Origin: Lumnitzera littorea
Lineage: Eukaryota; Streptophyta; Magnoliopsida; Myrtales; Combretaceae
Direction: 5' to 3'
Assembly (NCBI GenBank): GCA_024138015.1
Contig: JAMXBB010000008.1
Span: 49,578,236 to 49,642,235 of the forward strand
DNA length: 64,000 nucleotides
Position numbers and translations under genes: made by a program. Shown here piece after piece: positions 1 through 10,730 of the stretch; the stretch's first letter is position 1, and the number at the start of each line of letters is the position of its first letter. The notes beneath the pieces were generated by a model. The model saw only the letters and a list, made by a program, of their open reading frames with translations. It searched no databases and was not told the DNA's origin.

Positions 1-236
1 GATATCCATGAATGTTTTCGAATTTAGATGATCATTAACCAACAAACACTCCACCAATAAACCTTGTTTCTTAGCCTCATAAACTTAAACTGCAAATCCT
101 TACCATTGAATTTGAATCACCATAGAAATTGAAATAAAATGTTCTTAATAATTTAATCTTGTTCATTCGAAAAGAGATTTATTATTCAAAAGTCATGAAG
201 AGTAGAAATTGAAATTTAAAATTGGACCAAGCAAAA

Positions 237-412
237 GTCTATCCTTCTAAGATAGACTTCGTTAAGCCCTATCCTTCTATGATAGGATCCCTTGAAATTT
301 TTGCTCTATCTTTTTAAGATAGACTCCATTAAGCCTTATCCTTTCAAGATAAGCCCCCTAACCTTTTGCTCTATGGGCAATTTGTTCTTTATATCAACCT
401 TTCAAGTTGATA
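237..412 (+). repeat. Hairpin-forming short tandem repeat in the 3' UTR of element Z
   Basis: Two copies of a 65-67 bp unit (237-303 and 304-368) are followed by the start of a third (369-374). Each unit holds two short inverted repeats: GTCTATC/GATAGAC (237-257), CCTATC/GATAGG (268-286), TCTATC/GATAGA (305-323) and CTTATC/GATAAG (334-352). A further hairpin, ATATCAA/TTGATAT, follows at 390-412. The arms differ between units but stay complementary. Tandem repeats just upstream of the 3' LTR are a known trait of Tat-lineage elements; the role of the hairpins is unknown. Confidence 0.6.
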
Positions 413-520
413 TCCTTCATCAAAATAAAATACAGCTTACTTGATCAGTTTAAATTAGGGTTTAGCAAAAATAGGTATTTCTTTTGTCTTTATAGCAAAG
501 TTTTAATCGAACTTTACTAT

Positions 521-534
521 AAAGGAGGGGTAGT
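521..534 (+). other. Polypurine tract of element Z
   Basis: This purine-rich run, AAAGGAGGGGTAGT, lies directly before the LTR start. It parallels AAAGAAGGGCAGC at the same place in element C, and in LTR retrotransposons this tract primes plus-strand DNA synthesis. Its position and similarity mark the LTR that follows as a 3' LTR rather than a solo LTR. Confidence 0.6.
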
Positions 535-950
535 CATAGATACCTTATTTTTGCCAATTTTTATTTTTATTTTTATTTTGTTAATTGAACTAGGTTAATG
601 AATAATAGAAAAAAAAATAAAATAAAAAATAAAAAATGAAAAAACGAAATAATAGGAGAAAGAAAATCAAGTTATGTTGTAGGAAGTTAAGTCAAGAGTT
701 AAGTCGTATCGAGTTGGATTAAGTTAAGTTGTTAGATTAGTTATTAAGATGGGCTGAATCAATTAGTTTTAGGCCAGATTATTTTAAGGGCTCGTCATTA
801 GGATTTATTAAATTAATTGGGATAAATGGATCGGGCCAAACCTTAAAAGAAAAGCCCAAACTAGCTAATGTTTCTAGAAGTTAGGGTGAATCTAGGTTAA
901 ATTGCAAATAAATCTTTTGTATCTTTGATATGAAAGATTTGATTTTGGAG

Positions 951-962
951 CTTATAAATAAT
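951..962 (+). promoter_or_regulatory. TATA box of the element Z LTR
   Basis: CTTATAAATAAT lies about 420 bp into the LTR, where the U3-R junction would be expected. Transcription would start roughly 30 bp downstream. The call rests on motif and position only. Confidence 0.4.
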
Positions 963-1323
963 GCGTTTATCAATAATTCAAGAAAACGGTTTTTCTTTTT
1001 AATCTTACACATCCAAAACACCACTATACTCCACGTGCCACCACTACGCCACACGCACCACTACCCACACCATCATACCATACACGTGCCACCACTGCCA
1101 TACTCTATAACCACTACATACACCAACACCACTACCTAAAACACCAGATGTACCACAAAGCCACCGCTGCTATTGCTAAGTCCACTACCCATCACCTATG
1201 CTACTATCGTCCTAATGTATGCCCGTGATCATCCATCGCTGACTTATGTCCGCCCTCACTCACCTTAGCGCACGCCCAGCCACACATCCGTAATCACCCA
1301 TTACTCGCCCTAAGCTTTCACTT

Positions 1324-1626
1324 ATGCTTGCCCTTCGCTCACCTAAGCTCTTACCTGTGCCAATGCCTTCGCTCGCCTATCCGCTCGCCAGGCTCTTACC
1401 CTTAGTATGCCCCTCACTGGCCCATATGTCACCCAAGCTCTCACCAGTGCCATTACCCTCGATCACCCATCCACTCGCCAGGCTCTCCCCCTTAGCATGC
1501 CCTTCGCTTGTTCGTGTATTGCCCAGGCTCTTGCCTTCTATACGCCCCTCACCCACCCGTATGTTGCCTAGGCTCTCGCCCTTAGCACACCCTTCACTCA
1601 TTTGTATCGCCCTTACGCATGCTTAG
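1324..1626 (+). repeat. 45-bp C-rich minisatellite inside the Z LTR
   Basis: There are about six and a half diverged copies of a 45-bp unit whose anchors are GCCAGGCTCT, CCCTTAGCATGCCC and similar strings. Because 45 is a multiple of three, the array is open on both strands and reads as 15-residue Pro/Leu/Ser repeats (PSL...PLARLLPL) on plus. It lies in a GC-rich island within AT-rich sequence. I treat it as a repeat and not as a gene, because both strands are open for the same arithmetic reason and there is no gene context. Confidence 0.7.
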
Positions 1627-2482
1627 AGCATGCCTACTGTTGCCCTATACATGCTTATAGTCGTTTATCGTCGCTTAGCTATTGCTCGTACTTGCCCAAC
1701 ATCGACGTTACCTGACTTAGTTTTTTTAATTAATTATTTTCTTGTAGATTTTTAACTAAATTAGGGTTTTTCTTGAAAAATCATTTTTTAAATAAAAAAC
1801 ATATTTTTGACACTTAGGGTTTGTTTTTGGAAAAATAAAATTTTTGATTAAGTTTTTTTTAAGGAAATATAGTTAGTTTTTTTTTTGTTTAATTTAGGAA
1901 AATTAGATTTTCTAGGATTTTTTAAATAATAAATTAACAAACATAATCTTGACTCGGTTTTCAAAATAAAAATAACCCACCAATTAAATATTTTATAAAA
2001 AAAGAACTATGGTCGGTTTGATCTCGATTAGTGGGTACATAGGTACCTTCAAGGCAACTATTTAAAAAATAAAAAAAAATCCTTTTTTCCCTTTTTAGAA
2101 ATTAGTAATAAAAAATTCATTTTTAGTTACTTTTGGCTATTTATGTATATTTTAATATTTTTAGAAAAATTACAAAAATAATACCCATCAATTTCTTTTA
2201 ATTTTCACATGGTGATTTAATATTAATAGGTTAGCCCTTGAACTTGGCTTTTCAGGTTCAATTTTCTAAAATTCAAATATTTTAGAATATCTAAAAACTA
2301 GTGGTCAAATTAGGGTTTTCCCACTTGAAAATCTTAATTTTATTTTTTATCGATTGGCGACTCCGATTTTTAAAATCTTTTTTTAAGAAAAGTATTTCCT
2401 TAAGTTTAATATCGAATAATTTATATTAAGCGGGTTGGGCTTAATATAGGTTAAACTAAAGAAATCGAAGTAAGGCTTGACA

Positions 2483-3500
2483 ATATTCACTAACCTCTTC
2501 CTCTTCAACTTAGTCGAGTTATGTCTTTCTTCCCTCTAGCATAAAAGTTGCTCAGAGGACTTTGTTCTTAAAGGATCATCCTCAATTATCTTGTAGATGC
2601 TGTCCATTCTAGTTGCCTCGAAGTTTTCATTTTCAACATTAAGGTCAACCAATGGTTTCAACTTCAACTTAAGCTTCAAGTTAGATCTTCACTAAGGTAT
2701 CCATACTTCATCCCTTGGGGCCTATTGATGACTATAGGTTTGTCTCTAGGAGATGGTGAAACTCTCTTTTGAATTATGGCATCTTTGTTTCTCTTAGACT
2801 TAGTGGTCCTCAAGTTAGTCATCTTAAGGATAGAGATGTCAATCTCCTTTAACCTTATAGAATGAATAGCAAAAGTTAAAATTATAATACATGGAAAGAG
2901 TATAGTAAGCCAACATGCAAATCGAGAGCCCTTAGGGGATCTTACTCCCACATCTTTGCCAACCAAACAATTCCCCCTATAGTAAGATGACCTTAGCAAG
3001 GTGAGAGTCTTAGTTGGTACCTTTACTCCCTTCTTTCTTCTCCCTTTCTTTAGGAGTGGAACTCATGGAAAGAACTACGGAACTTCCTTTTCTGCATTAA
3101 AAGGTCAACTCTTTCTCTTCAAATCACTTAGAATGCACTCAACCACCTCATTGCCATAAACCATCAACGCGATTGTGCTTGAACTAATTGGCTCCACTTA
3201 CTCTAACTTGAACATGAAAAACGTCTTCGTCCAACCATAGATAGATGAAGCCAAACCATCAAATAGCTTTCCTTAATGTTAACTCATTAAATAATACCAA
3301 CATTCTTCAACTTCAGTTGCTTGCAAAAGTATTTGAACAATTGGGGAGTTGCTCTTTGTGTATGCCTCCAGTACAACTCTTAAAAAATGACTTGAATATG
3401 AAAACAATTTGGACCAAGCTAATACGGGCTTACTTTATGGTAATTAAAGAAGGCCTTTAAGAAATCACTAAAAAGAACTTAGACTATACTTAAACTATTT
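2483..3500 (-). pseudogene. Decayed unidentified protein-coding region
   Basis: On the minus strand one frame runs from about 3330 to 2670 with only a handful of stops. It shows segments such as GKLFDGLASSIYGWTKTFF and PLLKKGRRKKGVKVPTKTL. After one apparent frameshift near 2690 it continues as a Lys/Glu-rich stretch (LVDLNVENENFEATRMDSIY) up to the edge of the Z LTR. The longest uninterrupted piece is 2676-2999. The WYY...GL.SSI.GW...FF pattern faintly recalls a domain found in plant gypsy-associated transposon proteins, but I cannot identify it. The coding character stops exactly at the LTR, so Z may have inserted into it. Confidence 0.35.
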
Positions 3501-4600
3501 GTAATATAGGTAGGACATCCTTCCCCTAGTTAATGCAACTTAAACATTAACACTTAGCCACTTTAACACCTAACTTAGGGGCAATGGATCAAAATATGCA
3601 CAAATTTTGCATCAAATAGCTAGCTGTATATGACGTTAGGGGCGTTACTTATCTTTACCTTAGTAATTAGAGTAGTCATAGGCTTTGCATCTCCTTCATC
3701 ATCTGGATATATATCTCCTATGAAAATTTTTTATTCTTTGCTAACCTATTATAAACCATGCTTATAGCACCATTTGTTAGTGCTATTGTACTTCTATTCG
3801 CCAAAAGGGGCTTATCATCATTACTACTAGGGAAAAGAGGGGGGAAGGTGATGTAGCCTTAGGGCATGCTTTATTCTATCACTTGCAATTGTATGCAAAG
3901 AGTAGAAGACATTGCATCGATACCTTCTATCTTTGATGAATGTATGTAAGAAAGATCACAATTTCATGAGAAGTGAAAAGATTAGAAAAAGGATTGAAGA
4001 AGGAAATGAGATTGTGAAAGAAGGATGGAGTTTTCAAAAGAAGCCTTAACTTTTTAGAAGAAGCAAAAGTGGGTTTTCGAAGAGAGTTAGCCTATTTATG
4101 AGTGTGTTTATTGATCTATTGGCAACTATCAAAAATATAAATGATGTGACAAGACCTCATGGGGTGTCACCACATGTCCTATAAGGGAAAAATGTGGATC
4201 AAATCATCCAAGGATGAATTTGTATGTCATAAATGTGACAAATGGATGGTAAAAAATGTCTTGGTAGTTAATGAGTCTAGATTTGTGCACATAAGGATCA
4301 AATTAAAATAAAAACTTTGTGAGTAAGCTACAATGCTCTAGATCCATAATCCATCAATAACATTAGATCAGTCAGCTCTCACTAAATTGGACAACCTCAA
4401 AATTCAATCACCATAGCTTGGTTTGGTCTCGAAAAGGGGGAGGGGAAATCATAAAGTAGCTCAGATATCCTATGGTATGGTATATCCTTTAGTATACTAG
4501 CTTGGTTGAGACCCTAAGTGGTGTTTACTTCATAGTGTAGGTTTGGTCCACCAATCACCTACCTTTCTAGCCATTACCCTAATTTGAAACCTAGTCTTAA
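3501..4600. other. Intergenic stretch without recognisable features
   Basis: This is AT-rich sequence between the decayed coding region and the left LTR of element A. I see no LTR boundary, retrotransposon motif or open frame worth calling. It is the left flank of the insertion site of A. Confidence 0.5.
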
Positions 4601-5467
4601 TGTACCTAGGAATTGAGTTAATCACTAAGGCTTACCATAGGGGAAAATAACTAGTGGGTCCTTTAAGTTATCAAAGAAGGAATGGGTTGGCAAACTTATA
4701 TAGTAGCTTCATGAAGCTATTCTCTAGATGTGACTCATTCAGGAACATTGCATGACTCAACTCTTTCTTGATATGACTCATAAGCAAAAGTTAAGGTCCA
4801 CTCGCCACTAATCTCGAGTTACTAGCAATTTTAGATAGGAGGTTAAAAGATGTACTTAAAGAAGCATATCTCATAAGAACAATAGGTAGAATATTCATTA
4901 ATAGTATGATGATGATTCTGGTTACAAAAGATGAGGGATTATTTATTATAAATCCCGAAGGCAACAAGGAAATATGTGCAATTACATTAAAGGGTAATAC
5001 AAAAATAAGAACTTAGTATATTGCTAAAAGGGTAAAGGGGAAAAATAGTACAAATTAGAAAAAGGAACGACAAGTGGCACATTGTGAGTATGGTCATATT
5101 AAAGATGGTAAGATGCTGGAGTGCTATTGCTAAGCTGTATTGAAGACTACCGAAGTGCTCGAATGAGATAACAACTTGTCAAAGTAAGATAAGAGAGCTC
5201 GATGGTAAGTGATAGGGACTTCGGCCTCGGTACTTATTAGGTCGGTATTAGGATGCTTAGCATTAAATGAAGAGGCATTAGGGAGTTCGATGGTAAGATA
5301 AAAGGCCAAGCAGAGTAGAGTGTATCTGAGCATAATACTTAGAGTGTTTGCCATCTGGCCTTCTTGGTATATGAGCTCATCTTGGCTAAGCTGAGCAATC
5401 AAAACCCTTTTTCCCAAACCTTGTAAATCCCTCAGCTGTACTCGAATGAGGGGTTTGGAGGTCGACA
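4601..5467 (-). repeat. 3' LTR of element A
   Basis: This pairs with 38094-38959. On the minus strand it begins TGTCGACC and on the plus strand it starts TGTACCTAGG. A run of shared text extends over the whole length, for example the segments reading GTAGCTTCATGAAGCTATT and AAGCAAAAGTTAAGGTCCAC in both copies. The 3' end of the pol reading frame (5130-5467) lies inside this LTR. Confidence 0.75.
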
Positions 5468-6560
5468 TTCCATCAACTCTCCAAAGTTGTTGAAGATTTG
5501 CCATCAAATCTTGGTTAGCTTCTCTCTTTGGTACATATGTCATTAGATCAGAAATGTTGAAGGTTAGGGTTACCCCATAGCCTTCAGGCAGCTCCAAGTT
5601 ATAAGCATTGTCATTTATACTCTGTAAGACCTTGAAGGGGCCATCTGATCTAGGGGATAGCTTATTTATCCTCATTCTTAAGAACCGTTTCTTGTTAAGT
5701 TGAACCTAAACAAGGTCTCTAGGGTTATAAGTGACATGTTTTCGTCCTTGGTTTTCTTACTCTTGTTGTTGGGCAACCATTCTATCTAATTGCTTGGCAA
5801 CCTTGTAGTGTAGTCTCTGAAATTCCTTAGCATGTTGTAGACTAGACTGACTTTCTCCTAAAGAGGTTGGGTTAGCAATCATATCCAGTGGCAAATTCGG
5901 ATTAAGCCCATAGACAACCTCCAAAGGCAACTTTCTTATTGAGTTGTGGGTAGAGCAATTATAAGAAAATTCTATGACTAGCAAACAAAGTTCCCAATCA
6001 TGTAGATTTTGACCAACTATAGCTTAAAGTAAGCTGTCTATTGTTCTGTTTACAACCTCTTTCTGTCATCAGTCTACGAATAGAAAGAATTACTAAACAT
6101 AAACATAAGTTTAGTGTTAAGCTTCTTCCATAGCACTCATTAGAAGAAGCTTCTAAACTTTGAGTTATGATATGAGACAATACTTCTTAGGATACCATGT
6201 AGTTGCAAAAAGATGCTAACAATAAAGAAAGCATCATTAGTTTTGTGGCAAGGGATGAAGTGGCTCATTTTTCTGAACTGATCGACCACCATCATAATAA
6301 AGTCATGTTTTCAAGGTGTTCTAGGTAAGATGAGCATGAAATTTATGCTTAGATCGGTCTATGACCGCTCAAGTATGGGTAGAGGTATATATTCCTCATA
6401 TGGCTCCTTTCTTCCCTTGGCACACTTACATACCTCATAATGTTCAAAAACTTTGTATACATCCTTCATCTTTCTTAGCTAATAGAAGTGTTCTTTTAAC
6501 AGTTCAATAGTTCTCTTCTCACTAAAATGGTTAACTAAGCCCTAGCATGGGCTTCTCAAA
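5130..6560 (-). pseudogene. Element A integrase and pol C-terminus
   Basis: The integrase joins retrotransposon cDNA to host DNA. Reading from the right, a core fragment has VVDQFRKMSHFIPCHKT, with the first catalytic Asp in VVDQF (about 6280). It is followed by LHGILRSIVSYHNSKF, then a C-terminal region with FSYNCSTHNSIRKLPLEVVY (5757-5984) and SDGPFKVLQSINDNAYNLEL (5130-5675). The last two blocks share one frame but are separated by stops. One of these reads GACCTTGTT-TAG where the family has Trp (near 5714). The second and third catalytic residues are not clearly preserved. The frame ends with RVQLRDLQGLGKR and then an LTR-encoded tail. Confidence 0.7.
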
Positions 6561-6599
6561 CAAGTGATGTCCAAGAAAAACTGCTCGACTCACATACTT

Positions 6600-7236
6600 G
6601 TTTTCCTTTCATAAAAAATCCTTGGCTCAAGTAGAACCCATCTACTACTCCTCTAATATTCCACTTGGCTACTAAGGGTCTAAAGTACGGATCACATTCA
6701 TATTGATTAGGTAAGGTATCAAACCTAAGTATTCGTGGTTGGGATGAAGTAATAAGAACATGTTGACGAGAAAGGGCATCAGCTACAGTGTTTGCACTTC
6801 CCCTTTTGTACTTGATGACATAGCAAAAGGTTTCTAGGAACTTTACCTACTTAGCATGATGTTAAGAGAGTTTTTGCTGGCCTTTAAGATACTTAAGAGA
6901 TTCATGGTCAGTATAGATAATGAATTCTCTCAATAGTAAGTAATGTTGCTAATTATAAAGTGCTCAAATAAGAGCATAAAACTCTTTGTCATATGCCGAG
7001 TAATTTAGAGCAGCACTTCTAAGCTTCTCACTAAAGTATGCAATTAGTCAGTGCTCTTGCATAAGAAAAACACTAGTACCTACTCTAGATGTGTCATACT
7101 CTAGCTTAAAAACCTTATTAAAGTTAGGCATTATAAGTACTGAGGTGAAAGTCAACTTAGATTTGATCTCTTCAAAACTATTCTGAGCCTTCTTGAACCA
7201 TTTAAACTTAGAATTCTCCTTAGTTAGTTTGGTCAA
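6600..7236 (-). pseudogene. Element A RNase H fragment
   Basis: The 7048-7236 piece reads FKWFKKAQNSFEEIKSKL and then VFKLEYDTSRVGTSVFLMQE, the RT-RNase H junction of gypsy elements (family pattern FEVECDASGVGIGAVLMQE, with the catalytic Asp kept in YDTS). Downstream to about 6600 the strand continues with HYLLLREFIIYTDHESLKYL-like text, broken by stops. RNase H removes template RNA during reverse transcription. The domain is degraded and cannot be active as it stands. Confidence 0.6.
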
Positions 7237-7260
7237 TGGGGCTACTATGGAACTAAAGTT

Positions 7261-7858
7261 TCAAATAGCTAGACCATGAAAACTTCTAACTTCAGCAACA
7301 TTGGTTAGTGTCAGCCATTTGAAAATAGCTTGGACTTTCTCATCATCAACTCTATTGCCTCTACAAAACACAACATATCTAAGGAATATAACCTCATTAT
7401 GGTAGAATACGCATTTCTTCAAATTTTTGAGTAGTCGTTCAACTTTGAGAATGTCAACTATTGATCTCAAGTGCATGACATGAGAATTGAGGTTGACACT
7501 ATATACTAAGATGTCGTTAAAATAAACCACAACACACTTACCTATCAAAGACCTCAAAACATTATTCAAAAGTCGTATAAAGGTGTTCGATGCATTGGTA
7601 AGTCCAAATGGCATCACCAACCACTTAAAAAGACCATCCTTTTTTTTAAAAGTAGTCTTTCATTCATCTCCAGGTCTCATTTTGATTTGGTAGTAGCCAC
7701 TCTTCAGATCAACCTTCAAAAATATCAATGCACCATGAAAGTCATCTAACATGCCATCTAAAAGAAGGATTGGATATCAATACTTCATAGTAATCTTGTT
7801 GATAGCTCGACTATTGATGTACATCTTCCAAGAGCCATCCATTTTCGACACTAATACT
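7261..7858 (-). pseudogene. Element A reverse transcriptase, C-terminal part
   Basis: This contains MVMPFGLTNASNTFIRLLN and VVVYFNDILVYS, the palm and active-site segments of a gypsy RT, plus the downstream ERLLKNLKKCVF and VDDEKVQAIFKW segments. The active site reads YFND where YxDD is required, so a catalytic Asp is lost. The domain is cut at 7858 by insertion of element C; its upstream portion resumes at 24681. Confidence 0.75.
7854..7858. repeat. Target site duplication of element C, left copy
   Basis: ATACT occurs immediately before the left LTR of C and again at 24676-24680 immediately after the right LTR. A perfect 5-bp pair proves a single insertion event into the RT of element A. 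Confidence 0.9.
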
Positions 7859-8939
7859 TGTTGAGCCTGATTTTTCGGTTTCTTTTTGTTTTTTTATAAA
7901 TTAATTTCTCATTTCCCGATTAATACTAAACCTTAACCCATTTAATATTAATCTTCGACTAAAGAAATTGAGAAATTTCGATTTTTTATTGAAAATAAAT
8001 TTTTTGGAGTCACCACTCGACTGAAGTTGGGAAAAAGGAATAAAACCGTAATCAATTGGGTGGATTGATTATGATTTAGCTACCGGTCTTTGATTTCAAT
8101 TTTAATATAGAACCAAAGGGTTCCGAATTCGAGTGTTAACCTATTAAACCCTAACGGGTACCACTATCAATTTATCGAAATTAGGATTGTTCTTCTAATT
8201 ATAATATTTAAAAATAAACAAATAAATAAAAATAAAAATAAAAAGAACCTAAGTTTCTACATATTTTATTGTCGTCCCAAAGGTGCCTACATACCTGCTA
8301 GTGGAGATTAGATGATCGTAGTTTTTTCTAAAAAAAAATCTTTAATGTGTTGATTTATTTTAATTTTTGAAAACTGACTGAATTTACGTTGTTACTAATT
8401 TAGTTTATTTAAGTAAAATTTAAAAGGGTCCTAACTCTTGAATGTTCAAAAGACGTTCTAAGACATTATAATCTTTTTGTAAAAAAAAAAAAAAAATTTC
8501 CTTTTTTGAATTTTTATTTTTAAAAGATAATTTTCCATATGAGATTTCTAAAAAAACCTAATCCTAAAAAAAAAAAATCCTAGGCTAATATATAAAACGA
8601 TCTACTAAAATAAAATAATTTTATATAATATGCTTATATAAAAACTAATACTAAAACCCCTACATTGACATGTTCATACATAATATTATATTAACTAGTA
8701 AAATATAAAGATTTACATATAACAAAAAGTAATTTTAATGATTCCTAAACCAATATTCACATCCTTATTTAAATAACTACTATTAAATAACCACTTAAAT
8801 TTTTATCTAATCTATGTAATATTAGAAAACTAATACTAAACATATACTATTCTATGCACATATCTATATATATATATCATACAATAATATAATAAATAAT
8901 AAATAAAATAGGATTGAACCGAACCTGATTGTTATTGAA

Positions 8940-9920
8940 GGATTAACGGACGTGCGACTCTTCAAGACTCTATTTGATTGTCAGCCGGAAGATGAATACA
9001 GTAACGTGGACGGTGATCGCACATTTGTCAGAGGATTGTTCAGTAATGATGATGTGCTACACAGTGTCGTTGCGTGTACTGTCGTGGATAGATGGCCGTG
9101 TGCGTATGAGTTGTAGAGTAATGGAGACGCAGGTCCAGTAGCGGCTGTTCGGTGAGGAGATGCTCGTCGGGATCATGCTACGGCTATTATTAGTTAACGC
9201 GTGAGTTTGGTCAACGTATAGCAGTTAACGTACATGGTAGCGGCAGGGATAGTAGTAGCCATGGCCTGTGTAGAGTATAGCAGCGGCAATGCTCGTCGGC
9301 TTGCTTGGGTGACTATAACGATGAAGGATCGAATTTAGTTACTGCATTGACAGTAGAGTCGTCGGATCTTGGTGTGCCGTGGACTATTGCAAGTTGCAGG
9401 GGGAGTCATGTATTGTCACCATATTCTACTGAAGTGCTGCAGTGATGAAGGACGGTGGGGTGCTCACATGGCCGTTTGCGGTAAAGACATGATGGTCAGC
9501 GCTAATCAGGGGTGTAGACGTTAGGGGGTCGCTTGGATCCTATTCGTGTGTCTGTGGACATATAAGGCGTAGCCTATGGTTATAACAAGGGCGAGGATGG
9601 GTTCGTCGGTTGTGGTTGGTCTTATCACTGCTGTTAATTGTAACAGTAGTGTTCTGAACTAGGGGCTTGTACGTGACTGCTGCTGAATGAAGGAAAGGGG
9701 ATAGCTACAGTTGGAATGTGTACTGGAGTCACTGTTTATGGTGTTGGGACAATACTGGATGTTGCTGTGTGCAATTGGAGTTTTAGCGTAAATTCTGGTC
9801 AAGGTCAGTACAAGTGGCCGAGACTCAAGCGATGGACTGGCTACTATTAGCTTCTGTAGTACTGAAGAATTCTGCAGCAGTAGTCATTGGTCGTATGCAG
9901 TCTTGAAGGGTATTATAATA
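8940..9920. other. GC-rich island within the C LTR
   Basis: About 1 kb of balanced to GC-rich sequence sits between strongly AT-rich LTR arms. The same block occurs in the other LTR at about 23050-24060. The two copies differ largely by C/T and G/A changes. Short open frames occur in one copy but are not conserved in the other, so no gene is called. Confidence 0.55.
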
Positions 9921-10185
9921 GTAGGTTGTTTGTGGGACTGTGTTTTGTCGCTAAATTCTTGCTTCTGTTGTATCTCTTCCTTTTCTATGCAAGTGTATGT
10001 ATGTTTTTAAGGTCCAAATCAAATCATATCTAGTTATATCTATTCTATCTGATTTGACAACAATTAAACTAGATCCAAATTAATTTAAATCTAATTTAAT
10101 AAGATCAAACTAAATTGAAATGATTTAATTAGATATGAATCCCATTTATTCATCTCACTTTTGCAAAGGTGGAAAAATAAAGACA

Positions 10186-10272
10186 TAGGTGCTTGCTGAG
10201 ACTCAAACCCAAGACCTCAAATTAAATCCAATCCAAATACTCCAATACTTATTCGTTAGGCCATTGGTCTGT
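10186..10272 (-). repeat. tRNA-like (SINE head) motif in the C 3' LTR
   Basis: On the minus strand TGGCCTAACGAATAAG (an A-box-like string, about 10249-10263) is followed by TCTTGGGTTTGAGTCTC (a B-box-like string, 10198-10214). The order, spacing and wording resemble the pol III promoter head of plant tRNA-derived SINEs. The copy in the other LTR has the better B box. No poly-A or poly-T tail or TSD was resolved. Confidence 0.45.
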
Positions 10273-10545
10273 GCTTTAACATTCAGTACAATTAAATTGT
10301 ACTTAAATTACCCGGTTTTCTAAAATAAATTTTTTTAACTAAGTTAACAAAATTCTTTGTTCTTAATCTACAAAATTTTTTATAATTTTTTCCTTTTCTT
10401 ATTTTTTTGGTATTTTCATCATTTGTTAATTTTTATTATTTTTATCTTTTATTTTATTTTTATTTTTGAATTAAGACCCCTTTTTTGTAAAATAAAATAA
10501 ATAAAAAAATTAGAATTACAAAGGGGAAAAAATTAGGTGTCTACA

Positions 10546-10558
10546 GCTGCCCTTCTTT
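10546..10558 (-). other. Polypurine tract of element C
   Basis: On the minus strand AAAGAAGGGCAGC directly precedes the 3' LTR start TGTAGACACC. This is the expected plus-strand primer position and fixes the inner boundary of the LTR. Confidence 0.75.
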
Positions 10559-10730
10559 GTGGTGAAGTTTGAGTAAAACTTTGCCATAAAGATAAAAGAG
10601 ACACCATTTTTGCCTCGGGACAACTCTATCTTAAGGAACGTTAAGATACTTAATGAGGGTTAGTTTGAAATGAAGAATAGCGAGGGGTAGCGCCTTTGTG
10701 GATTGGCAAAAATCCCTAAAAAGAATAATG

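Larger units (their letters stand above)
1..2482 (+). mobile_element. Element Z: 3' end of a Tat/Ogre-like Ty3/gypsy retrotransposon (partial)
   Basis: The window opens in the 3' untranslated part of a plus-strand LTR retrotransposon. A purine run (521-534) is followed by sequence that matches the LTR start of element C (TAGATACC then TTTTTGCC, at 537-556 here and at the minus-strand LTR start of C). The right end resembles the LTR end of C, with a GACTCC block, A/T runs, a TTAATAT...GGGTT block and an end in CTTGACA. No coding sequence of this element lies inside the window and its 5' end is outside, so no target site duplication can be checked. The Tat/Ogre assignment rests on this similarity alone. 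Confidence 0.6.
535..2482 (+). repeat. 3' LTR of element Z (about 1.95 kb)
   Basis: The left boundary is set by the polypurine tract and by similarity to the start of the C LTR; the canonical TG appears changed to CA. The right boundary is CTTGACA at 2476-2482. An AT-rich U3 ends in a TATA box (952-961), followed by a C-rich segment with a 45-bp minisatellite and then an AT-rich tail. A TTGGCGACTCC string at about 2353-2363 is LTR-internal and matches the GGTGACTCC block inside the C LTRs, so it was not taken as a primer binding site. Confidence 0.55.
7859..10545 (-). repeat. 3' LTR of element C (2,687 bp)
   Basis: This starts TGTTGAGCC on plus and ends GTCTACA; on the minus strand it therefore starts TGTAGACACC. 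It pairs with 21964-24675. AT-rich ends flank a GC-rich block (about 8940-9920). A tRNA-like SINE motif sits at 10186-10272. Confidence 0.9.

Noticed and set aside
1377..1601. Gly/Glu-rich open frame on the minus strand opposite the 45-bp repeat
   Set aside because: The 45-bp period keeps several frames open on both strands; there is no independent sign of coding.
2353..2363. TTGGCGACTCC as a primer binding site
   Set aside because: It is followed by 120 bp that still match the inside of the C LTR, and C has a similar GGTGACTCC block inside its own LTRs, so it is LTR-internal.
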